Made by a program: the position numbers and the translations under genes. Positions 1 through 8,156 of a DNA stretch of 19,082 nucleotides are shown here, piece by piece. The first letter of the stretch is position 1; each line of letters begins with the position of its first letter. Below the pieces are notes generated by a model. That model did not search any database. It worked only from the letters and a program-made list of their open reading frames with translations, and had not been told where the DNA came from. Where the stretch lies: assembly GCA_943704525.1 (NCBI GenBank), contig CALSCQ010002664.1, forward strand, positions 981-20,062, written 5' to 3'. Origin of the DNA: Pigoraptor vietnamica (taxonomy: Eukaryota > Opisthokonta > Filasterea).

Positions 1-2
1 AG

Positions 3-809
3 CGCTCGATAGTGCCACCTGGGTTCAGGCCGTCATTCGAGGACCAGATTGCAGTCGTGCGCGAGGAGAAGGTGCCCGTCCTTAGCTTCACCTTTGGGGC
101 GCTGGACACGTCGATTGTCGCATCTCTGCGGTCCGACGGAACGCTTATCGTCGGCACGGCGACGACCGTGCGCGAAGCGAAAGCACTCGAGGCCTCGGGC
201 GTGGATGCAATCGTCGCGCAGGGTGTCGAAGCAGGCGGACATCGCGGCAACTTCATGAGCACGCCGCCACGCGACGGGATGATCGGTCTCATGGCACTCG
301 TCCCGCAAGTCGTCGCGGCTGTCAGTGTGCCCGTCATTGCAGCCGGCGGCATTATGAACGGCGGGGGTGTTGCGGCTTCGCTGATGCTGGGCGCGGGTGC
401 GGCGCAGATGGGTACGGCGTTCCTTGCGTGCGCGGAGAGTGGGTGGCCGGAGGCGCAGAAGGCGGCTGTGGTGGCTGCGAACGACAGCAGCACCGTTCTC
501 ACGCGCGCACTCAGCGGCAAGTCGGCGCGTGCGCTCGAAAATGCCGCCGTGCGAGCGTTCGCCGGGACGCGCCTGGAGGGGATTCCGCGGGAGGGAGTGC
601 AGGAACCCGGTCTGCACGACGCGCACCTGTCGCGCATGCGAGAGGTCTTCAAGGCCTCGACGGACGCCGGGAGTGCCGACCGCGCCGCGGTGTACGCGGG
701 ACAGGCGTCGTCCCTGTGCCGGCGGGATGGGGCGGCGGATATTGTGCGTGCTGTTATTGGCGAATTTGATGCGCAGATGCGTGCGGTCGGCAAGGCATTT
801 GGCCACTGA
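3..809 (+). CDS. Nitronate monooxygenase, duplicate copy A (C-terminal part; 5' end outside window)
   Basis: FMN-dependent nitronate monooxygenase (2-nitropropane dioxygenase family), which oxidises alkyl nitronates to carbonyl compound plus nitrite. The open frame runs from the window edge to TGA at 807-809 and matches residues 124-391 of copy B without any insertion or deletion. It keeps the GVEAGGHRGNF motif holding the class I catalytic His and the glycine-rich FMN-phosphate loop (AAGGIMNGGG and following). The copies differ at scattered sites, by eye roughly 30 of 807 bases, many silent; replacements include Thr/Ala, Asp/Asn, DS/EG and YA/FV. No stop or frameshift is visible, so it may be functional, but its first exon and promoter lie outside the window. 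The missing start is an edge effect, not evidence of truncation. Confidence 0.85.
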   Translation, partial: RSIVPPGFRPSFEDQIAVVREEKVPVLSFTFGALDTSIVASLRSDGTLIVGTATTVREAKALEASGVDAIVAQGVEAGGHRGNFMSTPPRDGMIGLMALVPQVVAAVSVPVIAAGGIMNGGGVAASLMLGAGAAQMGTAFLACAESGWPEAQKAAVVAANDSSTVLTRALSGKSARALENAAVRAFAGTRLEGIPREGVQEPGLHDAHLSRMREVFKASTDAGSADRAAVYAGQASSLCRRDGAADIVRAVIGEFDAQMRAVGKAFGH

Positions 810-1173
810 ATGGCGAATGCAGCTGTGTGTTCCCATGTCGTCGCCAAGTGAGTTGTGCGGCTCGTCGGCGCAGTTTTCTGCCGAGGGAACTGCCGATTGC
901 TAATGCCATCGAGTGCGATTAGTGCCTGCGTGGCTTTGAGGTGTCGGCGGCCGCCTTCGGCTACACTTCTTAGTTTTTGGTGGCCTGTGCTCAGGAGTCG
1001 CTGCGCAAGCTAAAGAGCCTTCCACACTGTGTTAATGGTTTTGACTCGGAAGGGCTCAACACGTCAGTGACGCGCAGATCGAAGACAAAGCGGATAAGAA
1101 GAAATAACGGCGACGCCAGACACGCGGAAGTTGCGGACCGATCTGCCTGACGGACGGGGCCGAAGGACGATAC
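810..1173. other. Non-coding flank between monooxygenase copy A and gene X stub
   Basis: No gene is visible. This is the diverged counterpart of 3232-3515. Shared landmarks include GTTCCCATGTCGTCGCCAAG just after the stop, AGCTAAAGAGCCTTCCACAC, and GAAGGGCTCAACACG. Bases of about 893-965 are absent from copy B. It would hold the convergent 3' untranslated regions of the two genes; I see no clear AATAAA signal. Confidence 0.6.
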
Positions 1174-1345
1174 TCACGACGCTCCAATGAAGCGGCGCAC
1201 ATTCTGGATCATACCGCCGAGGGTGTCGAAGAGCTCAATGCCGCAGTTCGTGTTGTACCACGTGACAAATTCGCACACCTTGCAGCTCCGTCATGTCAGT
1301 CAGGAGCGTCGCCCTGTCCCGGTCGCGTCGTCCCCACATATACGT
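1174..1345 (-). pseudogene. Truncated 3' fragment of gene X (pseudogene)
   Basis: Read on the minus strand this matches the last 50 or so codons of gene X (3516-3700), including VTWYNTNCGIEL and the terminal RRFIGAS. The stop is TGA (1174-1176) where gene X has TAA. An extra base near 1274-1280 (CACACCTTG against CACACTTG in copy B) shifts the frame, a 3-base insertion lies a little upstream (CTGACTGACATG against CTGAACATG), and the match ends at about 1345. No start or upstream exons are present. It is a broken copy left by the segmental duplication and is unlikely to encode protein. Confidence 0.8.
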
Positions 1346-1362
1346 GGGGTTAGGGTTAGGGT
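1346..1362 (+). repeat. Interstitial telomere-like repeat (TTAGGG)
   Basis: The bases GGGGTTAGGGTTAGGGT contain two full TTAGGG units plus a leading GGGG. TTAGGG is the telomere unit of animals, many fungi and many protists. It sits exactly where similarity between the duplicated segments stops. So short a run could be chance; the position is what makes it notable. Confidence 0.6.
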
Positions 1363-1878
1363 CACCATCATATGATCAATCGCTTCGTAAAACCATTATG
1401 AACGAAGCCGAGGTTGTGAGTTTTACAGTTGATGGTATCCGGCTCGGCTGGCAGCCAGGGGGCTCTGCTGAGCGCGAGCCAAATAGTGAGTTGTCAATGG
1501 GTGGTCAGTGTCAGTCGTGTTTTTCGGTGTCTGGTCGGCCGTGCTGCCGCCGGGCCGGCGCCCGTGAATACGGCGGCGCCAAATGTCTGACTGAATAGTA
1601 CCGGCGCCGTTGGCCGGCACTGGCTTTGGGTCCAGCAAGCAAACTGAAGTGCGCAAGTTGCCTTTCATGGGAGGCCAGCTACAGCAGACTGCCCAATATG
1701 GTAGTTACAAATTTTGACACTCCCGGATTGACTGACCCCCGATGGTCGTGTTCGGCTTGTAACAGTACCGCACAGACACACGCAAAACGTATTGTTCGCT
1801 TCAGTTGAGACACACAATCCACACCGTCCGCGTCGAAGGAATACACGGTCGTTCCGTCGCTTTTGATGTGAACGTAAA
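1363..1878. other. Non-coding spacer and presumed upstream region of monooxygenase copy B
   Basis: No credible gene. The stretch is unique relative to the duplicated segments, with CCGG-rich patches around 1545-1622 (GCCGGGCCGGCGCCC; GGCCGGCACTG) and a more AT-balanced part at 1650-1730. Frames open on either strand have no recognisable features and overlap the next gene's first exon or intron. The promoter of copy B should lie at the right end, but I see no recognisable core element. Confidence 0.5.
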
Positions 1879-3231
1879 ATGGCGCAACAGGGACAGTCGC
1901 TGCTCACTGCCGTCGAGCGCACGCTCGCGCTGTTCAAGATACGCGTTCCCATCATCCAGGTGCGTACGCCATGCACGCAACCGCCCATGCACATACACCA
2001 CACAATAAGGATTGACACCCACAACTGTGCCAATACTGTAGAGTTTTAATGCGGAAGATGAAACGGTCTTCCCCGCGTGTGTGCCGGCACTCTCCTCCGG
2101 CTCCGTGCAGACAACTGACTTCCTCTTCCCTCTCAGGCGCCCATGGCAGGCGTGACAACCCCCGCAATGGTGGCGGCCGTTTCGAACGCGGGCGGCTTGG
2201 GTTCGTATGCGGCCGCGTACGTGCAGCCGAACGACCTGCGCACGGCCATTCGCACCATTCGCAGCCTCACGACCCGCCCTTTTGCCATCAACCTCTTCGT
2301 CCCCGAGGGTCATCCCGACGGCGCGCTTCCTGTGAGCGAGGAGGCGACCGCATCGACGCCGGAGGAACTCGCGGCAATCAACAACCTTCGCGCGGCTGTT
2401 GGTCTTCAGCCCGTCACTAACATGCGCTCGATAGTGCCACCTGGGTTCAGGCCGTCATTCGAGGACCAGATTGCAGTCGTGCGCGAGGAGAAGGTGCCCG
2501 TCCTCAGCTTCACCTTTGGGGCGCTGGACGCGTCGATTGTCGCGTCTCTGCGGTCCAACGGAACGCTCATCGTCGGCACGGCGACGACCGTGCGCGAAGC
2601 GAAAGCACTCGAGGCCTCGGGCGTGGATGCAATCGTCGCGCAGGGTGTCGAAGCAGGCGGACATCGCGGCAACTTCATGAGCACGCCGCCGCGCGACGGG
2701 ATGATCGGTCTCATGGCACTCGTCCCGCAAGTCGTCGCGGCCGTCAGTGTGCCCGTCATTGCAGCCGGCGGCATTATGAACGGCGGGGGTGTTGCGGCGT
2801 CGCTGATGCTGGGCGCGGGTGCGGCGCAGATGGGTACGGCGTTCCTTGCGTGCGCGGAGAGTGGGTGGCCGGAGGCGCAGAAGGCGGCTGTGGTGGCCGC
2901 GAACGAAGGCAGCACCGTTCTCACGCGCGCACTCAGCGGCAAGTCGGCGCGTGCGCTCGAAAATGCCGCCGTGCGAGCGTTCGCCGGGACGCGCCTGGAG
3001 GGGATTCCGCGGGAGGGAGTGCAGGAACCCGGTCTGAACGACGCGCATGTGTCGCGCATGCGCGAGGTCTTTAAGGCTTCGATGGACGCCGGGAGTGCCG
3101 ATCGCGCCGCAGTGTTTGTGGGACAGGCGTCGTCCCTGTGCCGGCGCGATGGGGCGGCGGATATTGTGCGTGCTGTGATGGGCGAGTTTGATGCGCAGAT
3201 GCGTGCGGTCGGCAAGGCATTTGGCCACTGA
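1879..3231 (+). CDS. Nitronate monooxygenase, copy B (complete, one intron)
   Basis: Exons 1879-1959 and 2137-3231 join in phase 0 to give 391 residues. The intron 1960-2136 has donor GTGCGT and acceptor CTCAG. The join recreates the family's N-terminal FMN-site motif: RVPIIQ is followed by APMAGVTTPAMVAAVSNAGG. The catalytic His of class I enzymes is H203 in GVEAGGHRGNF, and the glycine-rich phosphate-binding loop lies at about residues 236-264. The length fits fungal and bacterial class I enzymes. The family detoxifies alkyl nitronates such as propionate 3-nitronate using FMN and oxygen. The start lies in AAAATGGCG; G at +4 recurs at other starts here. No targeting signal is visible. A second, nearly identical copy lies upstream and gene X faces it from downstream. 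Confidence 0.9.
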
Positions 3232-3700
3232 ATGGCGAATGCAGTTGTGTGTTCCCATGTCGTCGCCAAGTGAGTTGTGCGGCTCGTCGGCGCAGTTTTC
3301 TGCCGAGGGAACTGCACACTTTTTAGTTTTTGGCGGCTTGTGCGAAGTCACTGTGCAAGCTAAAGAGCCTTCCACACTTTTTTAATGGTTTTTACGCGGA
3401 AGGGCTCAACACGCGACGCGCGCAAGACAAAGCGGAAAAGAAGAAAAAACGGCGACGCCAGACACGCGAAAGTTGCGGACCGATCTGCCTGACGTACGGG
3501 GCCGAAGGACGATGCTTACGACGCTCCAATGAAGCGGCGCACATTCTGGATCATACCGCCGAGGGAGTCGGAGAGCTCAATGCCGCAGTTCGTGTTGTAC
3601 CACGTGACAAATTCCCACACTTGCAGCTCCGTCATGTTCAGCAGCGTCTCCCTGTCGCGCGGGAAGATGGCGTTGGGTGCGTTGTCCCCAATGTACGCTG
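2425..3700 (+). repeat. Segmental duplication, copy B
   Basis: Counterpart of the leftmost 1345 bases. It covers most of monooxygenase exon 2, the 3' flank and the 3' end of gene X. Coding sequence is far better conserved between copies than the flank. The right limit is set by where copy A stops, at about 3680-3700. The left limit cannot be seen because copy A is cut by the window. Confidence 0.85.
3232..3515. other. Convergent intergenic region
   Basis: Lies between the stops of monooxygenase copy B and gene X, which point toward each other. It should hold both 3' untranslated regions. A purine-rich A tract at about 3419-3452 (AAGACAAAGCGG then GAAAAGAAGAAAAAACGG) is also present in copy A in altered form. 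No RNA gene is seen. Confidence 0.5.
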
Positions 3701-4656
3701 GGCAGAGGCCGACGCGCGAGCCCGTGGGGTCCCTCGGAGGGATGCCCTGAAGCACCTCGTCGCGCAGCGCCTCTAGCTCCACGACGTCATCCTCAGACAT
3801 GCTGGCGGGGCATTCGTCCAGCGGAATGGGCGGTGCGATCGGCTTCGTTTCCTGCGCCGAAAGGATACGGCCGGTGCCAAAAGGGTTAAGAGGGGACAAT
3901 TTAGCGGGACGAATGTAGTTGCACACCGATGCATTACCGTGAAGCAAAGGGGAGAGAAGGTTTTGGCGAACTTGTTGTTCTCGCGTTTCGCCCTGTTTTC
4001 CTCGCGGCACTCGGCGAGGTGCAGAGCCACGCGGATACCGCGGATTTCGTCGGAGTGCTCCCGCTGCATCTCCACGATGTCATCCACCCTCGCCTGTACA
4101 TCCTTCTGCAGGTCATCCATCTTGGATAGAACCCCGTTCAGGGCGCCCCGAACCGCACGGTGAACCGCGGAGGAGTCTGTTGCGAGGGAAAACCAGAGTG
4201 ACGTCGCCGTCAGAAATGTTGTTTCAGTCTCGCTCCCAAACTGGCATCGCTCAACAGACGCCACTCACTTTCGGCCTCCACCACTGCCAGGCGGTCGTGC
4301 GCGCACTTCAGCGCTGCATCCAAGTCATCGCCATCGGCAGCGAAGCCCGGGCACTGGCGAAAAGAGGAAACAACTGCGTTCGGTACGCGAATTCAGTCAC
4401 AAGTCTAACAAATGATCACATCCACTCGAGTGGAGTGCATCTCAAAGTATTTCGCGCACATCCACTCACGCGTGCACAGACGCTCGAGGTCGTCCTTCGC
4501 GTCGTCGACGTCCTTGTGCTCTAGGGGCTCGCCCACGGTGATGTGGCGACCCTTGAGGGGGGGGATCAAGTCGCCCTCCCCTCCCGTCATCCACTCCGGC
4601 AGAGTGAGGGGCTTGATGTCGGCCGAGTACACGTCGTTCTTATTGAGGAGCACCAT
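3516..4656 (-). CDS. Unrecognised four-exon protein, 'gene X' (288 residues)
   Basis: I do not recognise this family. Proposed minus-strand exons are 4656-4470, 4373-4269, 4176-3938 and 3851-3516; phases 1, 1 and 0 agree at all three joins and all introns are under 100 nt (donors GTGAGT, GTGAGT, GTAATG). The start ATGGTG shares G at +4 with neighbouring genes. The product is hydrophilic and acidic with no signal peptide or membrane span. The middle (about residues 110-160; for example LSKMDDLQKDVQARVDDIVE) looks like an amphipathic helix or short coiled coil. The C-terminal third, ending in FVTWYNTNCGIEL and NVRRFIGAS, is the part also kept in the decayed upstream copy. The exon 1-2 join is least certain: acceptor ACGCAG at 4374 is preferred because it restores the frame; the later CGCCAG does not. 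Reality of the gene is well supported; function is unknown. Confidence 0.7.
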
Positions 4657-5100
4657 TCTCGAAAAATGGGATGCACGCGCAGAATCAGTGGGTGCGCAAG
4701 AGAAGACGACGACGATCTCGATGTCAAAGTGGATCTGTTAAAACTGCGGCGGCAAGAAGTGTGGACGAACCGTTGTCACGAAGCCCTTAGTAATTAGAAT
4801 TAAGTACCGAGGCATTTCCCGTACAAATAATTTGAACGGCAACAATATCTACACAAGACAATGGAATAAACAACACGTATTACGGAGTTCGTCAATATCG
4901 TCTTTTAGCAACTTTTTGGGAACCATGACATCATGCCATGACGTCACGCACCCGAAGACCCACCCCTTCCTCTTCAAAACGCCAACGAGATCTCAGATTC
5001 GTCCCGCTTCATCCTTTACTTTCGCGTTTTTTGAGTTCAGAGAAGCACTCTGCAAACGTACATGAGCAGTCACATACACCAGTCGTTCTCCGTCCATCGC
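4657..5100. other. Divergent promoter region between gene X and the RNA ligase
   Basis: About 440 bases separate the two start codons. The middle (4780-4920) is clearly more AT-rich than surrounding DNA. The only distinct element is a pair of CRE-like motifs near 4923-4946. No TATA box is convincing. Confidence 0.5.
4923..4946 (+). promoter_or_regulatory. Tandem CRE/bZIP-like motif
   Basis: CCATGACATCA (4923-4933) and CCATGACGTCA (4936-4946) form a direct repeat 13 bases apart differing at one base. The second contains TGACGTCA, the perfect 8-base palindrome bound by CREB/ATF-type bZIP factors in animals and fungi. Placement in a divergent intergenic region fits a regulatory role; binding here is inference. 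Confidence 0.4.
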
Positions 5101-6070
5101 ATGGCAACAACGCACACTTCGAAGGCGAAGGCCACTGCCGGGCGTCGCGCTGTCCGTGAAGTTGCTGGCACATCAGGCGCATCAACAGCCACGTCCGCCA
5201 CAAGCGCCAGTGTGCCGAGCGCGGATTTCGTGAAATTCCCACGCACACATCACCTGATTGACAGCGGCGGAAGTGCCGTGTCGCGCGACGATCTGGTGCT
5301 CGGGGACGGCGACATTGCGACGTTCCTCTCGCCCGCCCCTGGTCACGTTCTTACGGTGGAGGAGAAGGTGGACGGGGCCAATCTCGGCATCAGCATCGCT
5401 GCCGACGGACAGATTCGCGCCCAGAATAGGAGTCATTTTGTGAATTCGCAGACGCACCGCCAGTTTGCTGCACTCGACACGTGGGTCGGCGAGCACGAAG
5501 AGACACTTCGACGCCTCTTGCGACCCGGCAGCGGTGACACGCTGTTCGGCGAGTGGCTGCTTGCGGTGCACAGCATACGCTACACGCGCCTTCCCTCGTA
5601 CTTTCTCGCGTTCGACATTTACGACGGCGTTGTCGGGAAGTTCTTCTCGCGTGTGTCGCGCGACGCGGCGCTGAGGGGAACCGGTATTCGGACTGTGCGG
5701 ACAATCGCAACGGGCGCCGACGCACCGACCACGAAGGAGGCGCTGTTGCGGCTGCTCGACAGTAGGTGGGTGTCCAGTATCAAGAGAATGCGTTCTGCGT
5801 TGGCATACGTGTGTATGAACAAGTGTCACGTGCTCACGTGCCGATTACGCTTTGCGCAGGTCCCAGTACTACGACGGGTACGTCGAGGGCGTCTATCTTC
5901 GTCTCGACGAGGCGCCGGCGCACGGAACGGTGAGCTATCACGTGTCACGGTCGAAGATCGTGCGGCCCGACTTCACGCAAGCAATTGACGAGCACTGGAC
6001 GAAGAAGGAGTTCACGAAGAACGTGCTCGACCTTAGCCTCGCTTACGAGGAGGAAGAGGGCGAATTGTGA
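5101..6070 (+). CDS. Rnl2-like RNA ligase / covalent nucleotidyltransferase
   Basis: Exons 5101-5765 and 5860-6070 (94-nt intron, donor GTGGGT, acceptor GCGCAG, phase 2) give 291 residues. All core motifs of the ligase nucleotidyltransferase fold are visible: motif I EEKVDGANLG with nucleophilic K89, an RAQNRSHF segment (106-113), motif III LFGEW (148-152), motif IIIa FDIYD (171-175), motif IV EGVYLR (231-236) and motif V SKIVRP (253-258). Such enzymes adenylylate themselves with ATP and seal RNA 3'-OH/5'-phosphate ends. It most resembles, from memory, compact bacterial RNA-ligase-family proteins rather than Trl1, RtcB or T4 Rnl1. A Ser/Thr/Ala-rich N-terminal stretch of about 35 residues precedes the domain and could be a targeting sequence. 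An in-frame ATG at 5062 would add 13 residues; 5101 is preferred because it has G at +4 like other starts here. The C-terminal domain beyond motif V is minimal and acidic. Confidence 0.85.
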
Positions 6071-6352
6071 TGCGCGAAGTAAAGAATTGTGGGTAGTCTG
6101 TGCGGAATGAATCTACAACAAACTATAATGTCCGTCTAGTGCATCGTAGGCTTGCCAGGCTATGTGTAGTGAGTGTGCGTGTGCGTGCGTGCGTGCGAGT
6201 GTGTGTGTTTGTGTGCGGATGAATGCGTCGGTGCTTGCATGTGTGTGTAAATGAAGGGAACAACATAACGTGCATCGAAAAACGAGACGGGGACATTTTA
6301 AGGCGACTCCATGGCACGCGCAACGCACACGCACACAATCGCACACGGATTC
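6071..6352. other. Convergent intergenic region with TG-rich tract
   Basis: Lies between the stops of the RNA ligase and the PH-domain gene. A degenerate TG/TGCG tract covers about 6173-6250. No RNA gene or clear polyadenylation signal is visible. Confidence 0.5.
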
Positions 6353-8084
6353 TCACTGCGCGCCAAACCGCTTTTCGAGGTCGGCCAGCTTCGCCTCCGC
6401 CTCCCTAAGCTGCACGCCGCAAAGGCAAAAGAGTATGGGTCAACTTCGGAACAGTCGATGCCCAATTTAGCAAAAAAGGCAAGAAGAGGCACCCTAAAAG
6501 TGTACTGTCCGCATTCACATTCAGTGGCCAATACAACCGGCATTATCTACATACCTTCTGCTCAAGCTCGGCCTTCTCCGCCTGCAGCCGCTCGTTCTCC
6601 TTGCTGACAACTTCCAGCTTGCGCCTGAGATCGTCGACGCGATCGTCACCCGCGCCCGCAGCGCCGTCCGCAGCGCCCTCCCCCTCGCACTCCTGGTCCT
6701 CCGGAACGACGTCCTCGAGCACGTGCACCCACTCGTCCATCTCGTCGCTGCTAGCCGCCGCGATAATGTACGTGCGCGTCGGTGTCGCAATGGCAAAGCT
6801 GTTGGGCTTGGCGCCGCGCGCGGCCACCTTCGAGATGCCGCTGCACTTGGTGAGATCGATAGTTCCGATGGCGTCCTTTTCCTGGGGATCGGAAATCAAA
6901 ACGGAACATTTAAGCACGTGGGCACATTTCTATCGGAATGTGCCAATGCGGCAAAGAGGGCGACAGCGAGTTTGAAACGCACAGATTGAACGAAGAAAGG
7001 ACACACCTTGTCGCTCTTGAAGTACTGGAGGTCGGTGCCGCGGAGAACAAAGAAGCGGCGCTTCCACGTCTGGACAGTTGAGAGGGCAAAAGCGCATAAG
7101 GAAACCCAAAGAAGTGCATGCATTCCGTCCACAACACACAGCACAACACGAGAACACGCGTCGTAACAGTCGTGCCTGACACGCACCTTCTGCTTGCCGC
7201 CCTGCTTAGTGAGGAAGCCCTGGCGGATGACATCGGCCGCCTACATTGGGTGGGCCGGCGAGGAGGGGACATGAGAACATCGAAAAACACGCGACAACGA
7301 CGCCAACACTTCGTAATATCAGACAGAAAATCACAGCACACAGAGACAATTGCACACATGCCACACATGAGCCGTAACGCACCTTCGGGGCATCGCCAGC
7401 GGCAGCAGCGGCGGCACCGGCATCCTCCTGAGGCTTGGCCGCTGCCTCGCCCTCCTTCGCAGCCGCGTCACCGGCGGGCTTGGCGGCCTCCTCGGGCTTG
7501 CTCGACGTCGCCGTCTCGTCCTTCGCCTCGAGCACGTCGTCGTCGCTCTCGTTGCCGTCGTCCGCCGGCGGAGGCACGAGGGGCTGGAGGACGGTGAGCC
7601 ACGCCTGGTAGTCGGCGTCTGTCGGCGCAGAGACAAGGTACGTCCTGGAGGTTGGGGATTTTTGTGGGATTGGTTGGTCAGTGCGTACCAATAACGGACG
7701 AATATCAGAGCAGTCCGACCAGCTTTAGATTCGACGCATGCTCTCTACACACCAAGTGTAAAAAACGACTGTGAGAGCGAGAGCGAGAGAGTGAGTGGAG
7801 AAAGAGCCCAGTAGCTCACAAGCAAAAACAACACAACCACAACGCCGGGACCATCGTCTACAGCGGGCGGGCTCATGTTGCTTGTATGCGTGTGTTGTTG
7901 TTGTTGGGGTGGGAGGGAGGGTGAGGGGTGGCGCACCTGCTTGCCGTCACAATGGCAATCACGCGCTCGAGGCCCTTGACCTCCGTCGGTTTCACGGCGG
8001 TGCTCTTCTTCAGATCGACCATCCCGAGATGGTTCTTGTCCTGAAATGGAGAAATGCATACGGGGTGAGCACTGGCAAATGGGT

Positions 8085-8156
<72 letters not shown>

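Larger units (their letters stand above)
1..1345 (+). repeat. Segmental duplication, copy A
   Basis: This stretch is a direct repeat of about 2425-3700. The monooxygenase coding part aligns at a constant offset of 2422 bases up to its stop codon. The 3' flank aligns more loosely, with a block of about 67 bases near 893-965 that copy B lacks, and then the 3' end of gene X. Similarity ends at about 1345, beside a TTAGGG run. The left limit lies beyond the window. Confidence 0.9.

Noticed and set aside
3-14. Monooxygenase copy A as a biologically truncated gene
   Set aside because: The missing 5' part coincides with the window edge and similarity to copy B is still full at the first bases.
1346-1362. 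A true chromosome end
   Set aside because: Only two full units, and unique sequence plus intact genes continue on both sides, so it is interstitial at most.
1801-2313. Minus-strand frame of 170 codons over the start of monooxygenase copy B
   Set aside because: It overlaps exon 1, the intron and exon 2 of the recognised gene and shows no recognisable protein features.
2406-3375. Long minus-strand frames of about 300 codons opposite monooxygenase copy B (and the equivalent opposite copy A)
   Set aside because: They are antisense shadows of a well-supported coding exon with high third-position GC; Arg/His/Ala-rich translations have no domain features.
5062-5100. Upstream ATG as the RNA ligase start
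   Set aside because: Possible, but it lacks the +4 G seen at other starts and adds no recognisable feature; kept as an alternative only.
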